Assembly (NCBI RefSeq): GCF_027580225.2
Contig: NC_073342.2
Location: forward strand, 10,970,501-11,034,500
Direction of reading: 5' to 3'
From: Misgurnus anguillicaudatus
Lineage: Eukaryota; Chordata; Actinopteri; Cypriniformes; Cobitidae
Length of the DNA stretch: 64,000 nucleotides
Both the position numbers and the translations under genes were made by a program. A model generated the notes under the pieces. The model saw nothing but the letters and a program-made list of their open reading frames with translations. It was not told the DNA's origin and did no database searches. The stretch's first letter is position 1. The number at the start of each line of letters is the position of its first letter. Positions 24,276 to 34,580 of this stretch are shown one piece after another.

Positions 24276-25679
24276 CAGGCCCGGTACTAGGCTTGCTGGA
24301 CTGGGGGGGCAGTCAGGATTTTTGAGTGGGCAGCCATATCTCGACTAAAATGATTCATACACTAAAATTATGGATGTTTCAATCCAATATTATTTTGCAT
24401 ATGATTTATAATGTTATAATGATTACACTTAGTGTAGTTTAACACATTAAGTCAGAGTTAATGAAATCAGGCAAGCAGGTGATATGAATGCAAAGCTGTA
24501 CATATAGCTATATTTTATTAATGTGTACACTGCATTTAATCTATTATTTCACTTATAGATAAATTAAAGCCATTCTTATACCTACCCTACTTAATATATG
24601 CCTTTATTCTAAATAAACACTTGTTAGGCACTTTATTTCCACTTCTCAAACATTTTCTTCATTTAAAATAATGCATTTTCAATATGATATGTGATAAGCT
24701 ATATTTTCATTAATTCCTGACCCTATCATGCTGCTGCAGCAACCTCAAATATCACAACAAGAAACAACGCTTTAAAAAATCTTTTTTGAAACATCATGAA
24801 AGCAATTTGACATGCATGACAAATTCGTCAAAGGTTATCCTGTTTGCCTATAACAGCACCAGACAAAAGCACAAGCTCTAAAATACTGTATGTGTGATTT
24901 GCGACGAGACCAAAGATAAATCACACTGCTTTGTTCATAACACAGCAAATTAGATATTATAATACAACGCAACATTGCAACTTGTGGAGTGACAGCTCCT
25001 TCTGAACTTAAAAGTCGTGTGAAGTTTTTCTCAAACGCGAGCTGAATTAGCTGATGATGAATGACGATGACAAAACCGCTAATATTTGATTTTAAAACTG
25101 CATGCGATGCTCAGATGTTACAATGCTGTATATTTACTGTATAACCATCTTATAGCATTTATATCTACTATATAGTATGCCACAACCAAACTGCATATTC
25201 TAATTTTAATAAACAGAACTATGTCTAAAACAAACACATTAAATGCTACTGGAGACTTGCCATTGGTTGTTGTATTTAAATGAATAAATAATGAGGTGAG
25301 TCTAAGAAAGGATAAGGACCTATTTTGGGCATGTTTTCTATAAAAAAAGTTTCATTTTAATATGTTTTGTGTTATTACGTTTATGTAATACTAATTTGCA
25401 TTGTTTCTGAAATATATTTTACAGATGCGTTTTTTTTTTTTTTAGTTACCGTCATAGAGAACAGTAGTACTTTTCCTGTGAGTTAAATACTGCTGAAAAG
25501 ACCTTCAAAACTTGTATAAGCTAATCAGACAGTAGTGTGCGGAAGCTTTAAACACTAGTGTTTGCCAACAGAAGACGTTTTTTGTTTAAAGAGACTCTTT
25601 AAAGGGACAATTTTTGGGGGGCAGAAGGAAAATCTGGGGGGGCAATGCCCCTCCCAGCCCCCCTGTAGACCCGGCCCTG
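24276..25679. mobile_element. Non-autonomous hAT element with 8 bp target duplication
   Basis: The ends are CAGGCCCGGTACTAGG on the left and the reverse complement of CAGGGCCGGGTCTACAGG on the right. The 8 bp CTTAAGAC is duplicated exactly on both sides (24268-24275 and 25680-25687), which defines the 1404 bp element. CAGGG-type ends and 8 bp duplications are hAT hallmarks. There is no transposase frame inside. Confidence 0.88.
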
Positions 25680-25844
25680 CTTAAGACTAAAATTTTACTC
25701 TGAGCGGCTTTATACATACGGGCCCAGACCATGGTTTACCAACTCTTTATGTTTTTACATTTTTGTAGTCTATGTTTTTGCTAATTAATCACATAAAGAC
25801 AAAGTATAATGTCAGAAAATATAGTAACATTTTTTTTATATTAT

Positions 25845-26957
25845 AGGGGCAGTTTCCCAGACCGGAATTAGCTTAAGCCAGGGCCCGTTTTCGTAAAGAA
25901 TCTTAATGCAAAAAGTAGCTCCTAGTGACGCAATTCTAAGAAAATCCTAGTAAAGAAAAAAGTAATTCAGAAAGCATCTTAACCCTTAAAAGAGGTCTTA
26001 AGGTCAAAATTGTTAGGAGCACGGATGAGGACTTTAAAGATGATTAAGAGTTTTTTTGGCAACTGGGAAAGTGGACAAAACATGAAGAGGGAGACAAAAA
26101 TGTTGCACACAATGCATGACAGTAAGTTAATAACAAGCAACACATTAGATTGTACAGTACATGTTTATGACCGATCTTATTAGAGACATAATAATGTAAT
26201 ATAGGGCCAGAAATAAAAGTAATCACTACATTAACTGTAACAGATTCGGTAACTAGAAATTATGCAGCAGAGATGATTTAGGTCTGTTACAGACGTCTAT
26301 AAGCAAAGTAATCACAAAAATGTACAGAACATTGTGTTGCTGTTTATTTCCAATCTAATACGTTAAGTTTGGCATTAACAGCACTTATTATATATATATT
26401 AATTATATATTAATTCTATATTGTATAGTTTTCTAAATTTTTATGTATTATATATATGTATAGGTAAAAGTGTACATGTAATTTCAAATTGATGGCTAAT
26501 AATAGATCCTATACAAGCATGCTTTTTCTTCCTTCTTGGACAACCAACCAATCACAGTCTTCAAAAGATTGTGTCACACGTAGCAACAGGGTCAACCCTG
26601 CCTCCTCACTAAGATAAAAGTTTTAGTCTTTTCCTTACTCTCAGATCTCAGTTGCTCTCAGATCAGTCCCGAATCGCTCTTAAGCTAAGACTCCTACGTA
26701 AAAGTTTTTAAGCTAAATTAAGAGTTTTCTGAGAGGACTTTATGAATACGGGCCCTGGAATAGGCCTTAGTTTAATTGGGAAATATAACTAGTTTTAACA
26801 AACATGCCTTACTAAAACCTTACTGATGTGCATTTTGTGGCAAAACAAAGGGCACTGGTCTTAAGATATGTCAATTCAAGTTGTTTTCAGTTTGGACAGC
26901 TTTTACATTTATTTTAGTCTAGGACTAGTATAATCCCTGTCTGGGAAACCGCCCCTT
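25845..26957. mobile_element. GGGGCGGTTTCCC-type MITE split by a second CAGGGCCCG element
   Basis: The outer ends, AGGGGCAGTTTCCCAGAC and 'TCTGGGAAACCGCCCCT', match the intact 202 bp MITE at 28128-28329. That copy lacks the block from about 25879 to 26757 present here. The inserted block starts CAGGGCCCGTTTTCGTAAAG and ends 'TTTATGAATACGGGCCCTG'. The paralogous spacer near 9893 has no MITE, so the MITE arrived after the exon duplication. Confidence 0.7.
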
Positions 26958-27399
26958 AGTTATTTAATTTATAATAAATAAAAAAGACAGCTGTCACTGT
27001 AATTTTATTTTAGGTACATTTTGGGGATTTAACAATGGGATGTGTATTAATTTCTGAGAAATTTACTAAAATAAATGTGATTATAAAGAGGCTAAATCAC
27101 AATTATTGACCAATCTGCATCAAAAACCATACCTCTCCATTAATATGCATTAATGGTCCCATAGTCCTTTTTTAGTTCTATCAAATAAATACGCAGAGGT
27201 ACAGGAAATCTGTCTGCAGATTTGTTGATTGAAGACATTTTACAGTCATCCAAATGGCTCCTTTATGCAACTTATAAAATGAAAATCCTCTGTAAAATGT
27301 TAAATGAGTTATTTTAAACCTAAGATTGTGTTGTACTTATATCTGTTTCTTTTCAGTACATTATAATTTAAAATAAGATTGTTTGTGTATTTGTTACAG

Positions 27400-28035
27400 A
27401 TGACACTCAGAAGCTCTCAGATCTGAGGATTGTGTTAATGGGTAATAAAAGATCTGGTAAGAGTTCATCAGGAAACATCATCCTGAACAGAGAGGAGTTT
27501 GACTTGAAGACATCTGCTCAGTGTGTGAAGAGACAGAGAGAAGTAGCAGACAGACACATCACTGTGATTGAAGCTCCTGGATGGATGATTGATGAACCTG
27601 TAGAGAAGAGCTCTGAGTTACTAAAAAAAGAGATTTTACGCAGTGTGTCTCTGTGTCCTCCAGGACCTCACATTGTTCTTCTGGTTATAAGTGTGGATGA
27701 CAGATTTAAAGATGTTGAGAGAAAAGTATTCGAGGGTTATGTTGATCTTCTCAGTGAGAGAGTCTGGAGTCACACTATAGTGCTATTCACTCGTGGAGAT
27801 CTTCTAGGAGACACAACTATAGAGCAACACATTGAGAGTGAAGGTGAGGATCTGCAGTGGCTGGTGGAGAAATGTGGGAACAGATATCATCTTCTCAACA
27901 ATAACAACAGAAGTGATGAGACTCAGATCAAAGATCTGCTGGAGAAGATAGAGGAGACAGTGACAGAAAACAACGGCTGCTGTTTTGAATTGGGCAGAAA
28001 GAGAGCAGGAGGAGAGAGAGCAAGATCACAGATTA
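27400..28035 (+). CDS. GIMAP-like exon 4: AIG1 GTPase domain 3, shortened tail
   Basis: This 636 bp phase 1-1 exon follows acceptor 'ttgttacag' and precedes donor GTATGT. The GTPase core is intact: P-loop GNKRSGKSS, G3-like VIEAPGW, G4-like FTRGDLL and G5-like RYHLLNNNN. Compared with exons 2 and 3, the charged coiled-coil tail is about 70 nt shorter, in frame, ending ...GRKRAGGERARSQI. Joined to exon 5 the split codon is Met. The upstream 400 bp of intron parallels that before exon 3, so exon and intron were duplicated together. Confidence 0.85.
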
Positions 28036-29097
28036 GTATGTGAATACAGTCTATATTTAATTAAACATTCATTAACAAGATGTTTGTCGTTATACATTTG
28101 CTAACTGCTAAGCACCAGTCCTTTTAAAGGGGTGGTTTCCCATACAGGGATTATCTTAAACCAGGACTAGACCTTAGTTTAATTAGGAAATATAACTAGT
28201 TTTGCCCTTTCTAAAAACATTACTTTTGTGCACTGATGTATTTTAAGGAATGTCAGTGTAAGTTGTTTTCAGTTTGGACAGCTCTTACATTTATTTTAGA
28301 CTAGGTCTACTTGTCGGGAAACCGCCCCTAAATGTTTTTACTAATACACCCCTCTCACTTCCTGCTGGCCACTGCTGTGTATTTTTATCCTGTCGCTTAA
28401 GGATTAACCATGTTTTATTTTTGAAACATTGATTATTGCCATGTCCAAATGAATTTATCAACTGCTAAAGCAAATCTCAAGAAAGGCTACACAGTCTTAG
28501 TTTACCTGCACAAATATGAAGGTAAGATGTATTGTTGCAATGGTTAGCTGTGAGCTAACTCCTTTGAATTTTCATGGCATAGTGTCAAAAAATGGTCAGG
28601 TCCTACAAATATCCCTCTCATCTTTAAATGCTCAATAGTCAATGGTGATAAGTTAGATAATAACACATTTTTATTATCACAGAACAAACTGCAGTTGCAG
28701 CACATGAGCAGCAAGATAATGAAAAGCTAATGGACCTCGCAACAGTAATGCAGTAACAGTCAAAAAAAGATTTACGTGAACTTCCAGGAAAATTGCTCCA
28801 ATAGAACTTTTAAACAATTTCAATACTATGCAGTTCTATTCCTCTCCCAATTCACCTGAAAGCATCAAGATTTTACTCTCTTATTTTCCATGCTATGCCA
28901 TTAAAATTCAAAAGATTTATCTTACTACCTTACCTTCATGTTTGTGCAGATAACATTTGACTTGAAGGATTTTCTTTTTATTTATGCTTTTTATTATTTT
29001 GTTGTGAATACTTTTAAGCAGGAAATAGTTGTTTTTATCATTTATAATTATAAAAAATGTTTTCATACAATCTTCTTTTCTTGATCATTATTTCCAG
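28036..29097. other. Intron 4
   Basis: The intron runs from donor GTATGT to acceptor 'tatttccag'. Apart from the MITE at 28128-28329 nothing is recognised. Near 28490-28560 and 28910-28950 a short inverted pair around 'gcacaaa.atgaaggtaagat' and 'cttaccttcatgtttgtgca' suggests another small foldback of about 460 bp. Confidence 0.6.
28128..28329. mobile_element. Intact AGGGGTGGTTTCCC MITE
   Basis: This 202 bp non-coding element has imperfect inverted ends, AGGGGTGGTTTCCCATAC and 'GTCGGGAAACCGCCCCT'. It is the undisturbed sister of the split copy at 25845-26957. The class is not assigned. Confidence 0.7.
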
Positions 29098-29169
29098 TGA
29101 CTGAAGATGAGATGTTTGATACAGTCTCTCTGATGAGTTCTGCTTACGGTTCTGTCAGATCACGATCAA
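29098..29169 (+). CDS. GIMAP-like exon 5: C-terminal tail exon, first copy
   Basis: This 72 bp phase 1-1 exon lies between acceptor 'tatttccag' and donor GTGAGG. It encodes TEDEMFDTVSLMSSAYGSVR and a few more residues. The same DEMFDTVSLMS motif opens exon 6, so the two are paralogous. If the donor is not used, the frame stays open to a stop at 29286-29288, giving a different 63-codon end. A poly(A) signal follows at 29460. It would then be a terminal exon. Confidence 0.6.
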
Positions 29170-29289
29170 GTGAGGGCAACACATCATTTTTGTTCACTCA
29201 CTATATATACCACAAAATAAAATATTTTGAAAAATTCTCACATTGGGGTTTTTTCATTCCCAGGGAGAGTCAGCCAACTTTGGCTTAAC

Positions 29290-29475
29290 TTAGCACTTTA
29301 CTGTATACGTTACATTATTACTACGCTCGCTTGTACAGTTTATTCTTAACCGCTTTATTCTACTTCTTATATTATCTATTGATTATTCTGTGTTTTCCCT
29401 TACATCTACTCAAGTAAAGCTGCTTTGAAACAATTGACATTTGTGAAAATCGCTATATAAATAAAATTTAATTGA
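29290..29475 (+). repeat. LINE-type 3' tail
   Basis: The 'AAAGCTGCTTTGAAACAATT' stretch followed by 'cgctatataaataaaatt' is a very common cyprinid retroposon 3' end. It contains AATAAA at 29460-29465. It lies directly after the alternative stop of exon 5. Confidence 0.6.
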
Positions 29476-30098
29476 AATGAATTGCTATACCATACAGAAG
29501 ATTTTTGTTGAAGGGCAGGTGCTCTAACGAAATGTTTTTTTTTTAAAGTTACATATAATAATTCTTACATTTTTATAGTTACATAAATTCATGTCAAATT
29601 TTTATATTGAATAAATACGTTCATTTAGAATAATAAGACACTATAGTGCTATAGTGTCAAAAAAATCTGTGTTTGCATATCTAATGAATTTGATAAAGCA
29701 CTCTTGGTTCTTTGATATTACTTAACTGTATTATGTAATAAACAAAAAGCAACAACTTTTACTGGTGCAAGTTTAATTGTGACAAAAAAATGCTAACTTT
29801 AAATGTTAAGCCAACATAAAAAAACATTGTTTTTACTGAGTGTACATACTGCCAGCCCACCTCTATTACCACTCATGATGTTGTAACACTGTGGTAACCT
29901 GAAGTCAGATCAGGGAGAAGTAGACAGCTCGAACTGATTTTTCCTCAGGGCAACATATTGTGTTGACCCAAGGACAAATTTTTTCTAAATAAAACCTAAG
30001 CTGTCTGGGCTGACTTTAAAAAAACAGCTCAAACATTCCCTCAACTTGTATTATTTAACCAAAGCAAAAAAGAAAAAAATGTGTGACTGACACTGGAC

Positions 30099-30278
30099 CT
30101 AACTTATACATAACAATGGGGTCCGCGTTTTTTTCAGCACCGTAGACAGCTCACTGGGCGGCGAGCGTAAATCCACCCTTCTGTGTTTGAGTGCTGAGAA
30201 TGCCCTGATAAGTTCATCTTTGTCCAGCGATTTTGTTGCCTCGTGCTCAATTAAAATCTGAGCGAGAGCTGACGGCAT
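30099..30278 (-). CDS. Small unidentified open frame (59 codons)
   Basis: On the minus strand an ATG at 30278 opens a 59-residue frame beginning MPSALAQILIEHEATKS and containing SLDKDELIRAFSALKHRR, ending in TAG at 30099. The composition looks protein-like, with an amphipathic, helix-forming character, but I recognise no family and see no splice or promoter context. It may be a fragment of a transposon or retrogene. Confidence 0.2.
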   Translation of the reverse strand: MPSALAQILIEHEATKSLDKDELIRAFSALKHRRVDLRSPPSELSTVLKKTRTPLLCIS

Positions 30279-30539
30279 CTATGTAGTTATGTAGTAGTAT
30301 TATAAAAACAGTTTACATACTGTGATGCGGAAGCAAAACAAGACGATTCCTTATCCACAGTAAAAAAAAATCACCCCTTGTTTATCTTAAGTTCTTGGTC
30401 ATTATATATGTTCAATGGAACATGTGTGGATGTTGCGTTAGAGGAAAACGCAGTTATGCACAAAATATATATTACACTATGAGGCTATTTTGGGGATTTC
30501 CACCTGGATTTGGCCTACCCAATTTCAAAAGCTTCCCAT

Positions 30540-31790
30540 ACCCACATGCAGAGGTTTACATACAAAAGTTTGGTATCATTTTACAGGAAAGCCTTTGAAA
30601 TTACATAAAACACTGTTAAAAGTGCTCAACATGGTTGTATGTGTTGTCAGTCCTCTAATAAACACAAAAATAAATAGGCGCTTTTTGATATTTTTTTCTA
30701 AAGTCTGTTTTTAAAAGTGTATAACTCTGGCCCTGAGTGGTAACGAAACTGGCAGACAGTTTTGTTTGATTCCAGCAATTGTCAGCTTACAGAGGAAAAA
30801 GGATTTTTTTCTCTATCATAATCTATGCAAAAGTTATTCTACTCCAACTGAAGGGAGGAATAATACCCTTTTTTGTATTCAATTTCTGCCTAAACATATT
30901 TGAAGTTTCCTCATAACACATACAGTTGTCATGGTCTTGCCATACCTTTGGGCTAGATTCAGGTCTGAGTTCATTTGGCAAGACCATGGCAGTAATGTGT
31001 TTTGTGTGGAGACACGTGTAGTCGCATCATGTGTTGGTGTCACGTGTTCCCAGTGTCTTGTCACTTTTACCCCACTCCCTTATGTGCTCTCGTCCTGATT
31101 ATGTAATGATTTGCAACTGTTCCCCATTTGTGTTGTCTTTATAATGCCCTCTCGTTCTCTGTCTTGTGCTCGTTTGTTCGTCTAAGATTCAGTGTGTGTG
31201 ATTCACGTCTTTCCGTGTTACCTGAATCTAGTCCTCAGAGTTTCTGTTATTTTGTATTCAGTGTTTGTTCCTGGTTCTGTTATCTACTTTGTCATTCATC
31301 ACCTGTTTACCCCCTCGTGGGTTTTTGTGTTTGTGGTTTAAATAAACCTTCGGTTTATTTTACAGTTGTCTGCGTTTGGGTTCTCTCTTTATTCCTACCG
31401 TGACAACAGTGGAATAAATGCAATATCTTTATATCATTTTAAAGAAAACCCTTTGAAGTTACATAAAAGTTTGTGAGAAAAATTGTTATTTAGGTTCTTT
31501 TTCATATGATGAAACAACAAACTGTCTTTTTTATGTGGTAAACAGTGTCTTTGAAAGTGTATAACTCTGGTTCTGTGTGCTCTAGCAGACTGCAGACAGT
31601 TCTGGTTGTTAGCAGCAGCAGACAGTAAACACCCAAAAAATAATGATCTTTTTAGCATGTAGCATTCAAAAGTTATTCTTATTTTACTGAAGGGTGTGAA
31701 AATCCATTTTTCATATAAAAATATTTTGTTTTGTTTTGCACATATAAAGCTGCCGTCGGCAACTCTGGAGGATTGAGCAGTTTCCAAATG
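30540..31790. repeat. Diverged direct repeats flanking a solo LTR
   Basis: The block at about 30590-30850 and the block at about 31440-31690 are diverged direct repeats sharing 'ttgaa.ttacataaaa', 'aaaagtgtataactctgg', 'gcagacagtt' and 'caaaagttattct'. The solo LTR (30927-31405) lies between them. No gene is seen. Confidence 0.5.
30927..31405 (+). mobile_element. Solo LTR, 479 bp, with 5 bp target duplication
   Basis: It begins TGTCATGGTC and ends ACCGTGACA, giving the TG...CA ends of LTRs. ACAGT is duplicated exactly on both sides (30922-30926 and 31406-31410). AATAAA lies at 31341-31346, about 60 bp before the right end, as expected for a polyadenylation signal in R. No internal retroviral sequence is present, so the body was lost by LTR-LTR recombination. 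Confidence 0.9.
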
Positions 31791-32492
31791 TTTACAATTT
31801 CATGTCCCTCCCCCACTACCTCCAAGCAACCTCCCTCAGAGCACGTTCTCGTCAGCGCGTGTGCAAAAGTATTATTGTGAACGCATACTTAGCAAGAATA
31901 CATAACACTCCGAAATACAATCAATGGTTGATAAAGCACAATTACCTGTTGAGAAGAAATGTGGCAAGCTCTGCATCCAGCTTGAAATCTCGTAGATTCC
32001 TTTCAAATGCCGGTCCGATATTGATCCTAGTTTTAATACGGTCACAGTCGCTTTCTATCTTTGTTTCCTTCTTTTCATTGGTTGTTTTCCTAGCTCTAGT
32101 TGTTAACCGAGAATTCGGAAGTTTGTTACTGAAAGTTCTCTCCGCCATCACGCTGTTCAAACCAAAACAACTATGAATTCAGGCGGATGCACGGGATATT
32201 GTAACGCGCGCGAGGGGGATGGGGATCGGTGGCGCGTGCAGGTACTGTGATTGACAGGCAGATTTTACACAGCCCTGCGCTGATTGGACCAAATGAACCA
32301 GCCTGCGCTGATTGGACCAAATGAACCGGGAGCGGTGGATTTTTGCAAAACAAATAACAGGCTCCAGGTGGAGCTAGAAGCGCGGGTTTTTTTCTTAATC
32401 AGTATAATTGATGTTGTTCTATCGGAGCTTAGTGTTGGTTTCAGTGAATATGATCAAAAAATATGATAAAATATGTTGCCGACCGCAGCTTT
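31746..32492. mobile_element. Element with AAAGCTGCCGTCGGCAAC ends
   Basis: AAAGCTGCCGTCGGCAAC at the left is imperfectly mirrored by 'GTTGCCGACCGCAGCTTT' at the right. The interior frame at 31802-32176 (plus) is basic then hydrophobic and has no recognisable domain. A 'gcgctgattggaccaaatgaaccagcctgcgctgattggacc' direct repeat lies at about 32276-32328. Confidence 0.55.
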
Positions 32493-33042
32493 AATAAATA
32501 GCAAGGGATTATTCATGCACACAACCAAAGAAAATGCTGTAAATGGACTCATTGTTTAGAGTAGGACTTAAGATAAAAGATGGTGTATCATTTTTGGCTA
32601 TCTGTGCTATCTGAGGCGGGTCACGCTCAAGTTTCCCATTAAGTTTACAAAAGATGATTTTTTACCTCATTATTCATTCAATGATTGTTTGATATGTGAT
32701 GATAATAGAACAAAAATAATGATGTAGCCTTATTCCTGAGAGTGAGAGCTTTCATTTGATATAAGACTTGCCCATGTTGGTCATACTTGATAAATATGAA
32801 ATATGTGAATATAAAATCATATAAAAAAATTGTGGGGGGTGATAGTGTAAATTAAGTGTAAATAACTTTATTACAGTAAAACATATCTCAAAGTGATGCA
32901 TATCTGCAGAAAGTAGATTCTAAGCTTTCAAACAGTATCTCTTATATGGTACTGGGTCCATGACAGACCATTAAAAATTAAAGGAATATTTTATATTAAG
33001 TCAAAGTAAGATAATTTTGGACCACAGACAAGGCCGCCTTAA

Positions 33043-33765
33043 AGGAATAGTCTACTCATTTTCAATGTTGAAGTGTGTTGTTGCCTTGGCTGGGAGCTGT
33101 TGAGTCATCCCTCTGTCATCTGTGTGTGTGCACGTGGGCGCTGGAGCGCGCTGCGACGCTACGATGGCATTTGGCTGGGCCCCATTCATTCAATGGTGCC
33201 ATTTAGAGATAAAGTTAGAAGTGACCAAACACATCAACGTTTTTCCTATTTAAGACGAGTAGTTATACGAGCAAGTTTGGTGGTACAAAATAAAACATAG
33301 CGCTTTTCTAAGAGGATTTAAAAGAGTAACTATATTTTATGGCGTAATAGCACTTTTGGGAGTACTTCCACTCGGCGCAGCAACACCCTCCCTCTCCCAT
33401 TATGAGAGTGAGAAGGGGAGCAGACTTTTCAGGCGAGTCGAAGTACTCCAAAAAGTGCTATTACGCCATAAAATATAGTTACTCTTTTAAATCCGCTTAG
33501 AAAAGCGCTATGTTTTATTTTGTACCACCAAACTTGCTCGTATAACTACTCGTCTTAAATAGGAAAAACGTTGATGTGTTTGGTCACTTCTAACTTTATC
33601 TCTAAATGGTACCATTGAATGAATGGGGCTAAGCTAAATGCTATCGTAGCGTCGCAGCGCGCTCCAACGCTTACGTGCACACACCCAGATGACAGAGGGA
33701 TGATTCAACAGTTCTTAGTTAAGGTAATAACATATTTTAATATTGAAAATGAGTAGACTATTCCT
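33043..33765. mobile_element. Foldback element with TTAA target duplication, inside the hAT end
   Basis: AGGAATAGTCTACTCATTTT at the left is matched exactly in reverse complement at the right, and arms of about 330 bp are nearly identical. TTAA flanks both sides (33039-33042 and 33766-33769). It was inserted only 14 bp inside the hAT left end, using a TTAA of the hAT terminus. It is non-coding. Confidence 0.85.
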
Positions 33766-34580
33766 TTAATGCACGGGCTTACCTGGGCTGAAGCCCAGGG
33801 GCCTCCCAAGTTCAAGGGCCTCCCAAGTTTGTGTTCATGACGAGCTGAAAATGTCATATTGTTTTGTTACTTGTCGGGTTTTCTGTCAATCCCTCTAATT
33901 GCACGTTACATGGCTGCTGATTGGTCCGTTGTAACTTAACGTGAAATAAAATGTCAGACGTAACATATTTTGTATTCCGCGTAATGTAATTAAGTGCGCG
34001 TTGTCAACTTGACATTCCTGCACGTTAGACTGAGTGTGACAGAGAAACGGGAAATAATCCACCAACAAATGAAAGAGTAATTTCTGAAATTTCATAATAA
34101 GCACCAGTGAGGTGCAGGTCTCTCTCTCTCTTTCGTGCGCGTGCTCGCTCTCTCTCTCTTTCGCGCGCGTGCTCGCTTTCTCTGTGCTTGTGATGTGCAG
34201 CTGAGACTCTGGCATGCAGAAGTCTCTCCCACCGTGCACAAGAAACTGTGCCGCTAAATTAAGAAAGGAGTTCCCGCACATAATGCTGTTAGTTGTTATA
34301 AAGTTTAAGCTTACTCGCGTTTATATCAGTGACGCGTGCGCAGCTGGAGCGATGTAGTTTGACGCGACGTCAGCTCACAGTACACACATCTGTTGGTAGA
34401 AAGACGAGAAAGAGACGCAACGGTAAAGGTGCAAGTCTAAGAAAGTAAAGAGCGACAAAACCATCTCAAATGATCATCCTCTAATAGCACCATTATAATC
34501 TCATTATCTAAAGATCTTATATACAGGTATGTTCCCTGTCTGTTTTGTGCATATTCATACTTGGTCGTTTTACATGCTTA

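Larger units (their letters stand above)
21433..25727. mobile_element. CAGGGCCCG-ended element carrying two nested insertions
   Basis: CAGGGCCCGTATGTATAAAA at about 21433 is mirrored by 'TTTATACATACGGGCCCAG' ending at about 25727. The flanking host sequence is continuous with the paralogous spacer at about 9760-9790, which shows this is an insertion into intron 3. Inside are the TTAA foldback 21472-22837 and the hAT MITE 24276-25679. Without them the host element is about 1.5 kb. No transposase was recognised. Its exact target duplication is unclear. Confidence 0.6.

Noticed and set aside
25879..26757. 8 bp target duplication for the inner CAGGGCCCG element
   Set aside because: The bases before (gcttaagc) and after (gaataggc) do not match, so no duplication can be claimed although the inverted ends are clear.
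34370..34530. CpG-containing stretch with a donor-like 'atacaggtatgt' as a host promoter and first exon
   Set aside because: It lies inside the non-autonomous hAT element next to the gypsy insertion, and there is no coding sequence or plausible partner exon.
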